Shown here: one piece after another, positions 1 to 8,134 of the stretch
How positions within the stretch are numbered: the first letter of the stretch is position 1
Layout: each line of letters starts with the position of its first letter
Assembly (NCBI GenBank): GCA_016927835.1
Contig: JAFGMA010000292.1
Coordinates: forward strand, 1-48,964
Length of the DNA: 48,964 nucleotides
From: Candidatus Zhuqueibacterota bacterium
GTDB taxonomy: Bacteria; Zhuqueibacterota; Zhuqueibacteria; Thermofontimicrobiales; Sulfurfontimicrobiaceae
Direction: 5' to 3'
Notes under the pieces: model-generated
What the model saw: only the letters and a program-made list of their open reading frames with translations
Told to the model about the DNA's origin: nothing
Databases searched by the model: none
Program-made: the position numbers and the translations under genes

Positions 1-1025
1 ATCCGTATCCACTGCCACACTGTCTGAAAAAGGCTCCGGTTGAACGGGCGTCAACTCCGGTCCGATGGTATCTTTCACCGCGTAAAAGACGCTTTGGAAC
101 GGAATCATCTCATTTCCCGACACATCCGCACCATTGATGCGTACCCATACGGTATCATTGTACTGCAAGTCCGGGCTGTACCAGATGTGATATTTCAATG
201 GGTCGCCGCTATGCTCATATTCGACAGGGACGTAGCCCAGGGTGTTATGCGCAACATCCAGCTCCAGTTTTACCGTTTCCAGATTCACGCCGGATCTATC
301 ATCCAGAATATCGAAGCTGATCTGTGCATCCAGCGGGACATTTTTCGCGCTGTCCGCCGGGGATAAATTTTCAACCCAGGGGGGCGTTGTATCCGGCAGG
401 GTGCCGCCTGTGGTGAAAGAATAAAGCAGCAGCTCCGATTCGTTGCCAACCCGGTCACGCGCCAGGCTCTTCACATAAACCTTTGTCTGAGCCGTGAAAT
501 CCTGAGGCGGATCATATTCCCAAACATCCTCAGCGATGAAGGAAACACTCGCATCCGTCCATGTCACGCTGTCGAGACTCACCCACATCTCAACGCGTGC
601 TATACCCGATTCGCCATCCGTTGCTTTCACTGAAATATTGGTACTCACCGCCACACCGGTTTCATTCGCCTCAGGATGGTAGGGAATAAGGATCGGCTTC
701 GTAGTATCCTTTGTTGTGAAAAATACACTTTCAACCGGTGGCTGCATCCGGTTGTTGGCATTATCCGCACCATTGATACGCACCCACACGGTGTCGTTGT
801 ACTGCAAGTCCGGGCTGTACCAGATATGGTATTTCAATGGATCGCCGCTATGCTCATATTCGACAGGGACGTAGCCCAGGTTGTCGTGCGCAAAATCCAA
901 CTCCAGTGTCACCGTTTCCAGATTCACACCGGATTTGTCATCCAGAATATCGAAGCTGATTTGCGCATCTAGCGGGATATTTTCCGCGCTGTCCGCCGGG
1001 GAGAAATTCTCGACTCGAGGAGCTG
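1..1025 (-). repeat. Alternating A-B-A-B module repeat inside the Ig-like protein
   Basis: The stretch near 130-345 recurs near 769-984, an offset of 639 bases (213 codons), with very high DNA identity. The encoded module A (for example LGYVPVEYEHSGDPLKYHI) appears twice. It is separated by a different module B (HPEANETGVAVSTN type). A second B-like start (QPEPFSDSVAVDTD) is visible at the window edge. The repeat unit is therefore a two-domain A+B block. Confidence 0.8.
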
Positions 1026-2226
1026 TGGTATCACATCTGACATAAAATGTGCACGTATCAGATGCTGGATTCCCTGATTTGTCCTTAATTGACACGGCTA
1101 CCTGTATAGTGTCATTGAAAGCGAATGCTTTTTGAGGCAACAATTCAAATTGATAGCCATTTGGTTCTGCGTCGATAGTATCTGAGGCAAAGGAAATTTC
1201 ATTTCCGTTCGCGGATATGCCAATTTTTAATGAATCTAACTCGATTCCTGAAAGTTTGTCCGTCACTCTTAGTATAGAATTGACATCCAGCGGAATGTTT
1301 GAATCGTTTTTCGGAGGATATATAAATTCGATGATCGGTGGTTCAAATTCTTTTTCAGTAATAAAGCTGTAGGATAGGTAAGTCTTGTTTCCGGCACGAT
1401 CGGCAATATATACATACACCCATACTGTCTGACTATACCCGAACAGAGTCGCCCTATTTTTATTATAGGTGATAATCATATCATTCAACGTACCTGCATT
1501 TTCAATTTCAGCTATCACATCTTTGTCGTTGATCTTGACAGTAAATGTCTCGAAATCAAGTCCTGAAACGTCATCTGTAAGCCGGAAACTTACACGCGTG
1601 TTTCTCGGTACGTCTTTGGCGCTTGAATCGGGTTCAATCGGGGAGATGACGGGATCGATTTGATCGGTTTGGATTACGAAAAATGTTGTATCGCTGAACC
1701 AGTTTGCAGGTTCAGCCCGGTCGCTTACTTTGATGTACAGGAAAATCGAATCGCCATATAGAAAATTTCTCGGAGGTTTATAAAAGAATGCATAATCATT
1801 GGCATCGCCTGTGTGACTCAATCGGTATGAGTCAGAAATATCACTCCCATTAAGGATCAGGCTAAGAGATTCGAGATTGATCCCGGATTCGTCATCACGC
1901 AGGTTAAAAGAGATAGTGGTATTCATCGGGACATTTGTTTGCCCGCTATCTGGCTGAATATTGGTCCAATAAGGGGATGTGCTATCGCTGGTTTGCCCGT
2001 TTATGCCCAGCACCCGGTCTTTATTTGCATTATCAGCCAAACCAGGTGGTGACAGGGTTTTCAGGGAATCGCCGCTGGTGGAATTAGCCAAAAGAGACGT
2101 TGGCAGCAAACTTTGGATGCAGAGCACGCTCAGAAAAATCGATACAAAAAATGCGATACGGCGAATTGCGCCTTGTTTGCATTTCAGATATATTGGATTT
2201 ATATTTTCACATTTAATGGAAAACAT
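1..2226 (-). CDS. Secreted Ig-like repeat protein (3' end outside window)
   Basis: An open frame of 742 codons runs from an ATG at 2226 to the window edge with no stop, so the C-terminus is missing. GGAG lies about 8 nt before the ATG. A long basic N-terminal stretch is followed by a hydrophobic core (about residues 24-42) and a likely signal-peptidase site near LLA-NS (about 47). After that come six full modules of about 100-108 residues, starting near residues 83, 190, 295, 400, 505 and 613, plus the start of a seventh. Most carry the pattern VP-x-(D/N)-x-x-(I/V)-S-F followed by D-(D/K)-x-SG, typical of bacterial Ig-like (Big-type) surface modules. Modules 4 and 6 are nearly identical. It is probably an extracellular or cell-surface protein; ligand and function are unknown. 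A sorting domain could lie in the missing end. Confidence 0.85.
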   Translation of the reverse strand, partial: MFSIKCENINPIYLKCKQGAIRRIAFFVSIFLSVLCIQSLLPTSLLANSTSGDSLKTLSPPGLADNANKDRVLGINGQTSDSTSPYWTNIQPDSGQTNVPMNTTISFNLRDDESGINLESLSLILNGSDISDSYRLSHTGDANDYAFFYKPPRNFLYGDSIFLYIKVSDRAEPANWFSDTTFFVIQTDQIDPVISPIEPDSSAKDVPRNTRVSFRLTDDVSGLDFETFTVKINDKDVIAEIENAGTLNDMIITYNKNRATLFGYSQTVWVYVYIADRAGNKTYLSYSFITEKEFEPPIIEFIYPPKNDSNIPLDVNSILRVTDKLSGIELDSLKIGISANGNEISFASDTIDAEPNGYQFELLPQKAFAFNDTIQVAVSIKDKSGNPASDTCTFYVRCDTTAPRVENFSPADSAENIPLDAQISFDILDDKSGVNLETVTLELDFAHDNLGYVPVEYEHSGDPLKYHIWYSPDLQYNDTVWVRINGADNANNRMQPPVESVFFTTKDTTKPILIPYHPEANETGVAVSTNISVKATDGESGIARVEMWVSLDSVTWTDASVSFIAEDVWEYDPPQDFTAQTKVYVKSLARDRVGNESELLLYSFTTGGTLPDTTPPWVENLSPADSAKNVPLDAQISFDILDDRSGVNLETVKLELDVAHNTLGYVPVEYEHSGDPLKYHIWYSPDLQYNDTVWVRINGADVSGNEMIPFQSVFYAVKDTIGPELTPVQPEPFSDSVAVDTD

Positions 2227-2589
2227 TCTCGACTCCAATTTCTCATCACAAAAGGATAGAAAGGAGCAGAAGAGCTTGATGTCGGTCCTGTGATGCAGTG
2301 CTTTGATCTAACGCCCCAAATACCATTATCTGACAACTGCTCTTCCCGGGCAGGCAATCGAATAGGCATAGAATTTTGCGTGATTATGAATCGTCTGGTC
2401 TCATTTTACCTCTGATGCAACACAACCATCCGGGGAAAAACATTGTAGATATAGACGTTATATGTCGGTTATTAATCCTAAATAAACACGTTTCTTCTAC
2501 TTTTTATGGACAAAACAGAGCTGCGTCATTATTAAATCTGATTACGATAGCACGTTGGTGCATAAAACAGGAATTTTGCTTTAAATAGA
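2227..2589. other. Intergenic stretch, no gene recognised
   Basis: This is the upstream region of the minus-strand Ig-repeat gene. The only open frames are short and have no recognisable protein pattern. I see no convincing consensus promoter, although the promoter of that gene should lie here. Confidence 0.4.
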
Positions 2590-2732
2590 GTCTATCCGAA
2601 AAGCAGTAATTTTTGAAATTTAATACAAAATCCGGAAGCGCTACTCCGGTTCTGTCATGCCCGAATGCTTCTATCGGGCATCCATTTGACCATCTGAATA
2701 ATGGATTCCCGCCTAAACCGTGATGATAAAAA
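2590..2732. repeat. Dispersed non-coding repeat, family 2, copy 1
   Basis: The stretch shares a core (ccggttctgtcatgcccgaa, followed by tatcgggcat) and its flanking AT-rich arm with a second copy at 29541-29757. TGCCCGA and TCGGGCA, here 9 bases apart, can form a hairpin. The left arm contains ATCCGAAAA, which matches the inverted right end of copy 2, so the family probably has inverted ends. No coding capacity is apparent. Confidence 0.6.
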
Positions 2733-3280
2733 CCTGCTGACTCAAGATATAACTATCAGGCAGAACCTGGCAAGTCCGTGTCCTTCCTGTTAGCCATGGA
2801 GTTTGTAAATGTGCGCATTTTAGCGTTTCTATCAACAGCCGAATCGTGTGTTTTTAAAAATTTTGCGCAATTTCTCGATGCAACAATATCCTGTACTATC
2901 TTTTTGCGGTCAATATCTTTGCAGGAACATCCAGAGGATACGAAGTCAATTCTCAATCATAGTCGTTGCAATTCATCATTCAAACGCTAAGTACATGCAT
3001 ATCAAAGGCAGGCATTCAAAACATGTCAAAATTATAACCAAAAAATATAACAATTTAATAACATAAAATCAAGCAAAAAATCAAAAATTCGCTGTAAATG
3101 AATTGTGTTTTCAAGCCAATTTCCAAGTTTTAAACGATGCGCCTGGATACTGGCAAAAGCAACCGTTAACATGCATAAGTATAGGATATTAAGTGCAAAT
3201 TAGCATTTCCGTTGGCGGGACACAATTTCTTCCGCGATTTGAATGCAATTTTTGGACTGGTCCCTTCAAAGCAAACCGCA
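2733..3280. other. Intergenic stretch downstream of the TonB-like gene
   Basis: The stretch is AT-rich and holds only short overlapping open frames on both strands, none with recognisable features. I see no clear terminator for the minus-strand gene ending at 3281. Confidence 0.4.
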
Positions 3281-3883
3281 TTATTTTGCTGCAAAAAAGG
3301 AATAGCTTTTAATTATCCAGGCTGCCACTGCGATGTTGTTTTTCCGGGCAGGGAAAAATCGACTTTTAAATGCAGCTTGCCTGGCAGCTTTTTCGCAGCG
3401 TTTGCTCGCCGTGGTATTTTCCAGTACAACGATTTCGATGACTTTTCCATCGGTATCAACTTGAAGATACAATTTTACGATACCCTGAATTCCGTTTTTC
3501 AGTTCTTCTTCCGGGTATTCAGGGAATACTTCTGCGATAGGGCGGGGGGGGATGTCCGGTTCATCGTTGCCAGCGCCAGCCCATCCCGGCGGTTCGCCGA
3601 TGTCAAAGTCAAAACTCAAATTGGTCGGCTCGATGGTTGCGTCGTCCGGAATCGCTTCGCTTTCAACCGGAATCGGAATGGCTGGACGTTCAGGTTTTTT
3701 AGGGGTACGGTTCTGGCGGGTTTTAGGAATGTTTTCGACGGTGAAAGCAGGTACGTTTTTTCTTGAGCCACTGGCATTTTGATAAGATATTCGCTTGGAA
3801 ATGATGAAAATACTCGTAATAATGATTAATGAGCCAATAAATCCTTTTTCCAGATTGCGTTTGTAATTGCACCAGGATTTCAT
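3281..3883 (-). CDS. TonB-family protein with C-terminal TonB domain
   Basis: The protein has a short basic N-terminus and one membrane segment (GFIGSLIIITSIFIISK). A Pro-rich periplasmic linker follows (TPKKPERPAIPIPVE, EPPGWAGAG). The C-terminal TonB fold is recognised by FPEYPEEE, GIQGIVKLYLQVDTDGKV and the late FFPARKNN segment. TonB proteins transmit proton-motive energy to outer-membrane receptors. A GTG at 3916 would add 11 residues but, like the ATG used here, has no good Shine-Dalgarno, so the start is uncertain. It is the last gene of the Bat cluster. No ExbB or ExbD gene is adjacent, so it may serve as a TonB-like partner of the Bat proteins or use ExbBD encoded elsewhere. Confidence 0.85.
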   Translation of the reverse strand: MKSWCNYKRNLEKGFIGSLIIITSIFIISKRISYQNASGSRKNVPAFTVENIPKTRQNRTPKKPERPAIPIPVESEAIPDDATIEPTNLSFDFDIGEPPGWAGAGNDEPDIPPRPIAEVFPEYPEEELKNGIQGIVKLYLQVDTDGKVIEIVVLENTTASKRCEKAARQAAFKSRFFPARKNNIAVAAWIIKSYSFFAAK

Positions 3884-4044
3884 TTTTTCGTACCCGTATG
3901 CCCCGGAGTTCAACACAATTTTTGTTTTATTCTCTGCCTAATTGCAGGCTGCATCAATTACACGAACTCCTTTCGTCAGCTTTAATCTCAATGCATTTTT
4001 GTAAGCAGCTTCACTGCTCCTTGCGCCTGTATCAGAAAAGAGCG

Positions 4045-4854
4045 TTATATTCGTTCGACGGTCGATTCCAATACCCATCCGCTATTATTGTCTGCGAGTC
4101 GGATTTCAATCCAGATTTCGTTGTCTTTTTCTGCCCGATTTTCAATCTTCACTTTGATGCCTTCGTGCAGTGTGAAAACCTGGGTTGCATCATTTCCCGG
4201 TGCCCCCATCACATCCACTTTTTCGGCAATCACTATTGCTTCATTGAAATTAGAAGCGGAATAGAGTTGAATTTGGAACGATATGACGAAGATAATCAGG
4301 ATGATTCCGACTGGTAAAAGAATATATAAAATCCGTCGTCGGGTTGTTTTATTCGGAATGATCAAGCGGACAATAACCAGTGCCATAAATACCAGGTAGG
4401 TACCGAGCATAACCTTCGTAACCTGGTCCAGATTCATCTGAAGTCCGGTGAGTGAAATGAAATCATTTAATATCTTGATGACAAAGAACTCAGGAGGTTC
4501 GGCAACCTTGTCCACAATTGATAGATTAGCAATTTTCAGATTATGAAGCACATCCTCTTCTTGCGGTGCCAATTTTTTAGCGCGCTCGTAATTCAGAATC
4601 GCGTAAGCCACTTTGCCGGATCGAAAGTACGCGTTGCCCAGATTGTAATATATCTCCCAGCTTTCAATCCTTTGTTGAATGATTTGTTCGTAGGCAGCAA
4701 TGGATTCCGGATATTTATCCTGCTGGAATAATTCGTTGGCTTGTTTGAAAAGCATTTCAGGATCCGATGCGACCGCAACATTAGTCAGGATTAAAATGAT
4801 AAATACCATGCCTACAGCGCATGCTCGGAAATATCCACGCCACAAATTTTTCAT
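4045..4854 (-). CDS. batE: BatE: TPR and SH3-domain membrane protein
   Basis: The predicted signal or anchor (GMVFIILILTNVAVA) precedes two TPR units (for example YYNLGNAYFRSGKVAYAIL) over roughly residues 30-105. Two membrane helices follow in the middle (TYLVFMALVIVRLII and ILYILLPVGIILIIFVI). The last 65 residues look like a bacterial SH3 domain (VDVMGAPGNDA, GWVLEST). This order (TPR, helices, SH3) is that of BatE in Bacteroides aerotolerance operons. I chose the ATG at 4854; a GTG at 4884 would add 10 residues that do not improve the signal sequence. It lies downstream of batD with a gap of about 175 bases. Probable role: scaffold of the envelope Bat complex. Confidence 0.85.
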   Translation of the reverse strand: MKNLWRGYFRACAVGMVFIILILTNVAVASDPEMLFKQANELFQQDKYPESIAAYEQIIQQRIESWEIYYNLGNAYFRSGKVAYAILNYERAKKLAPQEEDVLHNLKIANLSIVDKVAEPPEFFVIKILNDFISLTGLQMNLDQVTKVMLGTYLVFMALVIVRLIIPNKTTRRRILYILLPVGIILIIFVISFQIQLYSASNFNEAIVIAEKVDVMGAPGNDATQVFTLHEGIKVKIENRAEKDNEIWIEIRLADNNSGWVLESTVERI

Positions 4855-5029
4855 ATAGCTAAACCTGTCATTACGATGCCACACTCAATAACCATGCCGC
4901 AAAACAGATTGAAATTAGACATGGTTAATTTATTTATTATCAAATTATTAAAAGATACTGCCATTGGGCAGGGTGCGGAATGCCATCCGATGAAAAGCGT
5001 GTAAGGATGTAAATTTTACATAAGCGTTT

Positions 5030-6883
5030 TCAGGCGATGGCACGTTGAATTTTAATGATGCACTCTTTCACGCGCTGCAGAAACGCCTGCATTTCATCAA
5101 TTGACGATGCTGTCGGGGCGAAGCGCTGAAAATCACAAACTTGTATGCACTCAAGATAATCGGAGATCAATTCTTCGGCAATGTTCCTTTCTGCCAGTAA
5201 TTCCTTTACATTCGCCGTCATCAATCCGGCTTCTTCGATATTCAATTTATTTGCCAGAAAACCGGTCAATGCCCTTGATATTTCAGAGTAGAATTCTTTC
5301 CTCGTACTTTCTTTGAGCAGTTTTTTGGCGCGTTTGAGTTGGGCATTGGCAACCTGATTCGCCCTGCGAGCACGGGCATAAGCGATGTTTGCCGTCAATT
5401 TATCCGCATAGCGTCGATAGCCCAATGCGCCTCCCGTCAGAAGCAAGGGGATAGCGAGCAGCAAAAAGAATCCCGGACTCTGGTAGTAAAACTGTCCGGC
5501 TTTTTTAAATTCAGGAATGGATTGTTCTATGTACCGGATGTCCTGCCCCAGTAGTTTTACTTCTTCGCGCACAAAGCCGCTTCCCGATGAGATAAATTCC
5601 CGCTTTCCTTTTTTAACATTAATTTCAATTTCTGGCGTGACCAGCGTTTTATAAGATTTTTTTGCAATATCAAAATAGGAAAACTGCATCGGTTTAATTT
5701 TTTGCACGCCCGGCAAGCGCGGTATCAGAACATATTCGAATACTTTTGATCCTGAAATTGTATCACCAGAACGCTCGATATTCTCATGAATGGATGGGGG
5801 GTATTGCTCGATATCACTTGACATGGTTATTTCGGGTGTGGGTAAAATCTTGATATTTCCCACACCGGTAAGTTTTACCTTCAAATTAACCGCTTCATTT
5901 GTCTCCACCGATGTTTTGTCAACGGTGGCTGAGAGTTTGAAATTGCCCACAGCGCCGCTGAAATTTTTCGGTTTCCCTTCTTCGGGGAGCGGAAGTACAG
6001 TTATCTGAACGGGTGGAGAACTCACGCGTTTGCGTACGGTACGACCGAAAAATGGGTCGTCGAAAAAATCAAAAATATCGCGCGAACGTCGCCGGCGCGG
6101 CATCCTGACGTCGCATTCAATCACCATCGGATCGATGGTTTTCGTACCGCTGCCAGTCGGGAAAAGCGCCATTTTTTTTATATCCGCGACCAGGAATTTT
6201 TTGCCATCGATGATTTCCTCGTATGTGCTGGGTGACTGCGACATTTCAAAATCTTCCGCCCAAAATCCGGCGGTGTTCGGCAATTTCGAGATGCCATAAG
6301 TATTGATGTTTACTTTCGTGTAAATTTTATACGTAACAATAACCGGTTCGTTCTGAAAGACGCGGGCTTTGCTGACACTCGTTTTCAAAAAGAGGCTTTC
6401 CTCAAGGTCATCGTCAGGGCTGGGGAGTTGGCTGGATTGTTGACGCTGATTCCTCTGTGGCGTCGCTGCTGATTTAACGATTTCAATATTGATCGATTTC
6501 GATGTATATGTTTTGCCGTTATATTCAACGGGAATGGGATCGATTACGAATTTACCTACTTTTGAGGCAATAAATGAAAACTGAATTGACCTGGTGACGC
6601 TCATGCGCCCGTTTATGATCTGGATGCTCTGCGAGGTATTTGAACCCCCAATCGGTACCGCGAAAGCCTCCATGGTTGCAGGATAAACCGGGTCGGTGGA
6701 AAGGTCATTTGCACCGTCTCCGGATAGCTCCACCGTTAAAGAAAATTGCTGATTCAACTGAATCACCGTTCGATTTACGGTCGCCTGTATCGTCAAATCA
6801 GCCGCAAATCCTGACGATACATAGATTAAGAATATCTGAAAAAACAAACTCTTTGCAATACGATATCTCATACGCCTGCTCAT
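5030..6883 (-). CDS. batD: BatD: oxygen-tolerance family membrane protein
   Basis: The protein of about 617 residues has a signal peptide (SLFFQIFLIYVSSGFAA). Extracytoplasmic beta-rich BatD repeats follow (TVNRTVIQLNQQFSLTVEL; later TVDKTSVETNEAVNLKVKL), which is the classic duplicated BatD pattern. A single helix near residues 468-488 (FFLLLAIPLLLTGGALG) leads to a cytoplasmic alpha-helical tail of about 130 residues ending in the CDFQRFAP motif. The start is uncertain: ATG 6883 (MSRR) has no clear SD, ATG 6871 (MRYR) has AGCAGG very close, and TTG/ATG near 6934 would break up the signal peptide. BatD is thought to work with the VWA proteins BatA and BatB at the inner membrane. Confidence 0.9.
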   Translation of the reverse strand: MSRRMRYRIAKSLFFQIFLIYVSSGFAADLTIQATVNRTVIQLNQQFSLTVELSGDGANDLSTDPVYPATMEAFAVPIGGSNTSQSIQIINGRMSVTRSIQFSFIASKVGKFVIDPIPVEYNGKTYTSKSINIEIVKSAATPQRNQRQQSSQLPSPDDDLEESLFLKTSVSKARVFQNEPVIVTYKIYTKVNINTYGISKLPNTAGFWAEDFEMSQSPSTYEEIIDGKKFLVADIKKMALFPTGSGTKTIDPMVIECDVRMPRRRRSRDIFDFFDDPFFGRTVRKRVSSPPVQITVLPLPEEGKPKNFSGAVGNFKLSATVDKTSVETNEAVNLKVKLTGVGNIKILPTPEITMSSDIEQYPPSIHENIERSGDTISGSKVFEYVLIPRLPGVQKIKPMQFSYFDIAKKSYKTLVTPEIEINVKKGKREFISSGSGFVREEVKLLGQDIRYIEQSIPEFKKAGQFYYQSPGFFLLLAIPLLLTGGALGYRRYADKLTANIAYARARRANQVANAQLKRAKKLLKESTRKEFYSEISRALTGFLANKLNIEEAGLMTANVKELLAERNIAEELISDYLECIQVCDFQRFAPTASSIDEMQAFLQRVKECIIKIQRAIA

Positions 6884-7030
6884 ATTTATTAAATGAATAG
6901 CGTTTCCTGAAAAATAAAAATAGACGGTCATCAAACCCGGATATTAATTGACATCCTTCTTCGCTGAAATTTCGCTAAAAGCATGAGGGAATGCCAAAAC
7001 CTGATTACATAATGGCATCGAGTAATCCTG

Positions 7031-7159
7031 TATAGTGCTTGAATGAAAACTAGTATTTTCATGCTGAGCGGAGTCGAAGCATAACGAATTAACAAGGACT
7101 TATCACCCTTCGACTCCGCTCAAGGTGAAGAAATAAGGACTTTTCATTCAGCCACTATA
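7031..7159. mobile_element. MITE-like element, family 1, copy 1
   Basis: The 129-base stretch lies between batC and batD. It is bounded by an imperfect 21-base inverted repeat (tatagtgcttgaatgaaaac at the left; the inverse of ttttcattcagccactata at the right). It contains two inverted cores, gagcggagtcgaag and cttcgactccgctc, shared with the elements at 12853-13006 and 16266-16423. No open frame is present. No clear target duplication is seen at this copy, and its ends differ from those of the other two. Confidence 0.65.
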
Positions 7160-7187
7160 TGAAATTGCCGGTTCTGAGCCCTGTCAT

Positions 7188-7949
7188 TTACCAATCTTTC
7201 AGAACGCGTGCCCGTCCGGAGCTTTTCACTTTTCGCTTTTTTTGCTCATTTTTTTCATCTTCTTTCAGGGCATCCAAAATGCGCTCTGCTTCCTCTTTGC
7301 TCAACTCTTTTTGCTGTTCGCCGGCTTGCTGTTCCTGTTGCTGTTGTTGCTCTTGCTGCTGCTGATCCTGATTTTGCTCATTCTGATCTTGCTGCTCCTG
7401 CTTTTCATCTTCTTGCTGTTGATTTTGTTGCTGTTGTTGATTTTGCTGCTGCTGTTGTTGTTGCTGATCCTGAGAGTCTTGATTTTGCTTCTGGGATTCA
7501 TTTTTTAATTTATTGCGTACGAACTCCAGGTTATATTTTGCATCCTCATCCGCCGGATTTAGCTTCAGGGCTTCCTGATAGGATTGAATCGCTTCCAGCA
7601 GCTTATTCATTCGATAGTGTGTGTTACCCATGTTATAATGAATTTTCGACCTGATGAGCTGATCTTCTTCCGGGGTTCGGTCTTCAGCCAATTTCGGAGA
7701 AAGTGATTTATTCAAATTTTCAAGGGCTTCTTCATATTTCCCTTTTTTGTATTGGGTATCTGAGATATTAAACTGGATAATCGGCGATTCAGGATCTTCC
7801 AGCAATGCATCGCGGTAAAGAACATTTGCCTCATCGTATTTTTCTTCAGCATACAGCTTATTGCCTTCGGCTACCTGCTTGCGACCGGGTTGGGCATTCA
7901 CCATTGTCGCCACAAGAACCAGCAACATACAGTAGTAACATCTTTTCAT
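7188..7949 (-). CDS. batC: BatC: TPR protein with long Gln-rich tract
   Basis: A signal peptide (CMLLVLVATMVNA) is followed by TPR units over residues 25-145, including the canonical YNMGNTHYRMNKLLEAIQS. Next come about 60 residues dominated by Gln with some Asn, Glu and Asp, encoded at roughly 7310-7490. A conserved BatC-type tail follows (EEAERILDALKEDEK, then KKRKV and SSGRARVLKDW). BatC is a periplasmic TPR protein that in Bacteroides and Leptospira is encoded with BatA/B/D/E. It lies 185 bases downstream of batB. The low-complexity tract is real coding sequence, since it keeps frame into the conserved tail, but its length could vary by slippage. Confidence 0.88.
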   Translation of the reverse strand: MKRCYYCMLLVLVATMVNAQPGRKQVAEGNKLYAEEKYDEANVLYRDALLEDPESPIIQFNISDTQYKKGKYEEALENLNKSLSPKLAEDRTPEEDQLIRSKIHYNMGNTHYRMNKLLEAIQSYQEALKLNPADEDAKYNLEFVRNKLKNESQKQNQDSQDQQQQQQQQNQQQQQNQQQEDEKQEQQDQNEQNQDQQQQEQQQQQEQQAGEQQKELSKEEAERILDALKEDEKNEQKKRKVKSSGRARVLKDW

Positions 7950-8134
7950 AGGTCACTCACTCATTTCATTTTTTGATTACGTTTTCGGACTATCACCAAA
8001 GCAGAAAAATTATAGGAAAATTACCGGACAAAAATCGGTGTCAGCTTCGCACTCCCGGATCACCGTTTTTCATTCAGATAAAATGACAAAATTCGGAAGC
8101 GATATGCTTATCTTACGTTGCGTCCGGGCAAAAG

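Noticed and set aside
2376..3066. Several open frames of 60-72 codons on both strands between the Ig-repeat and TonB-like genes
   Set aside because: They overlap each other on opposite strands, lack SD sequences and protein-like patterns, and part of the region is a dispersed repeat.
7242..7508. Plus-strand open frame rich in Leu, looking like a membrane protein
   Set aside because: It is the antisense shadow of the Gln-rich tract of batC (CAG/CAA read as CTG/TTG).
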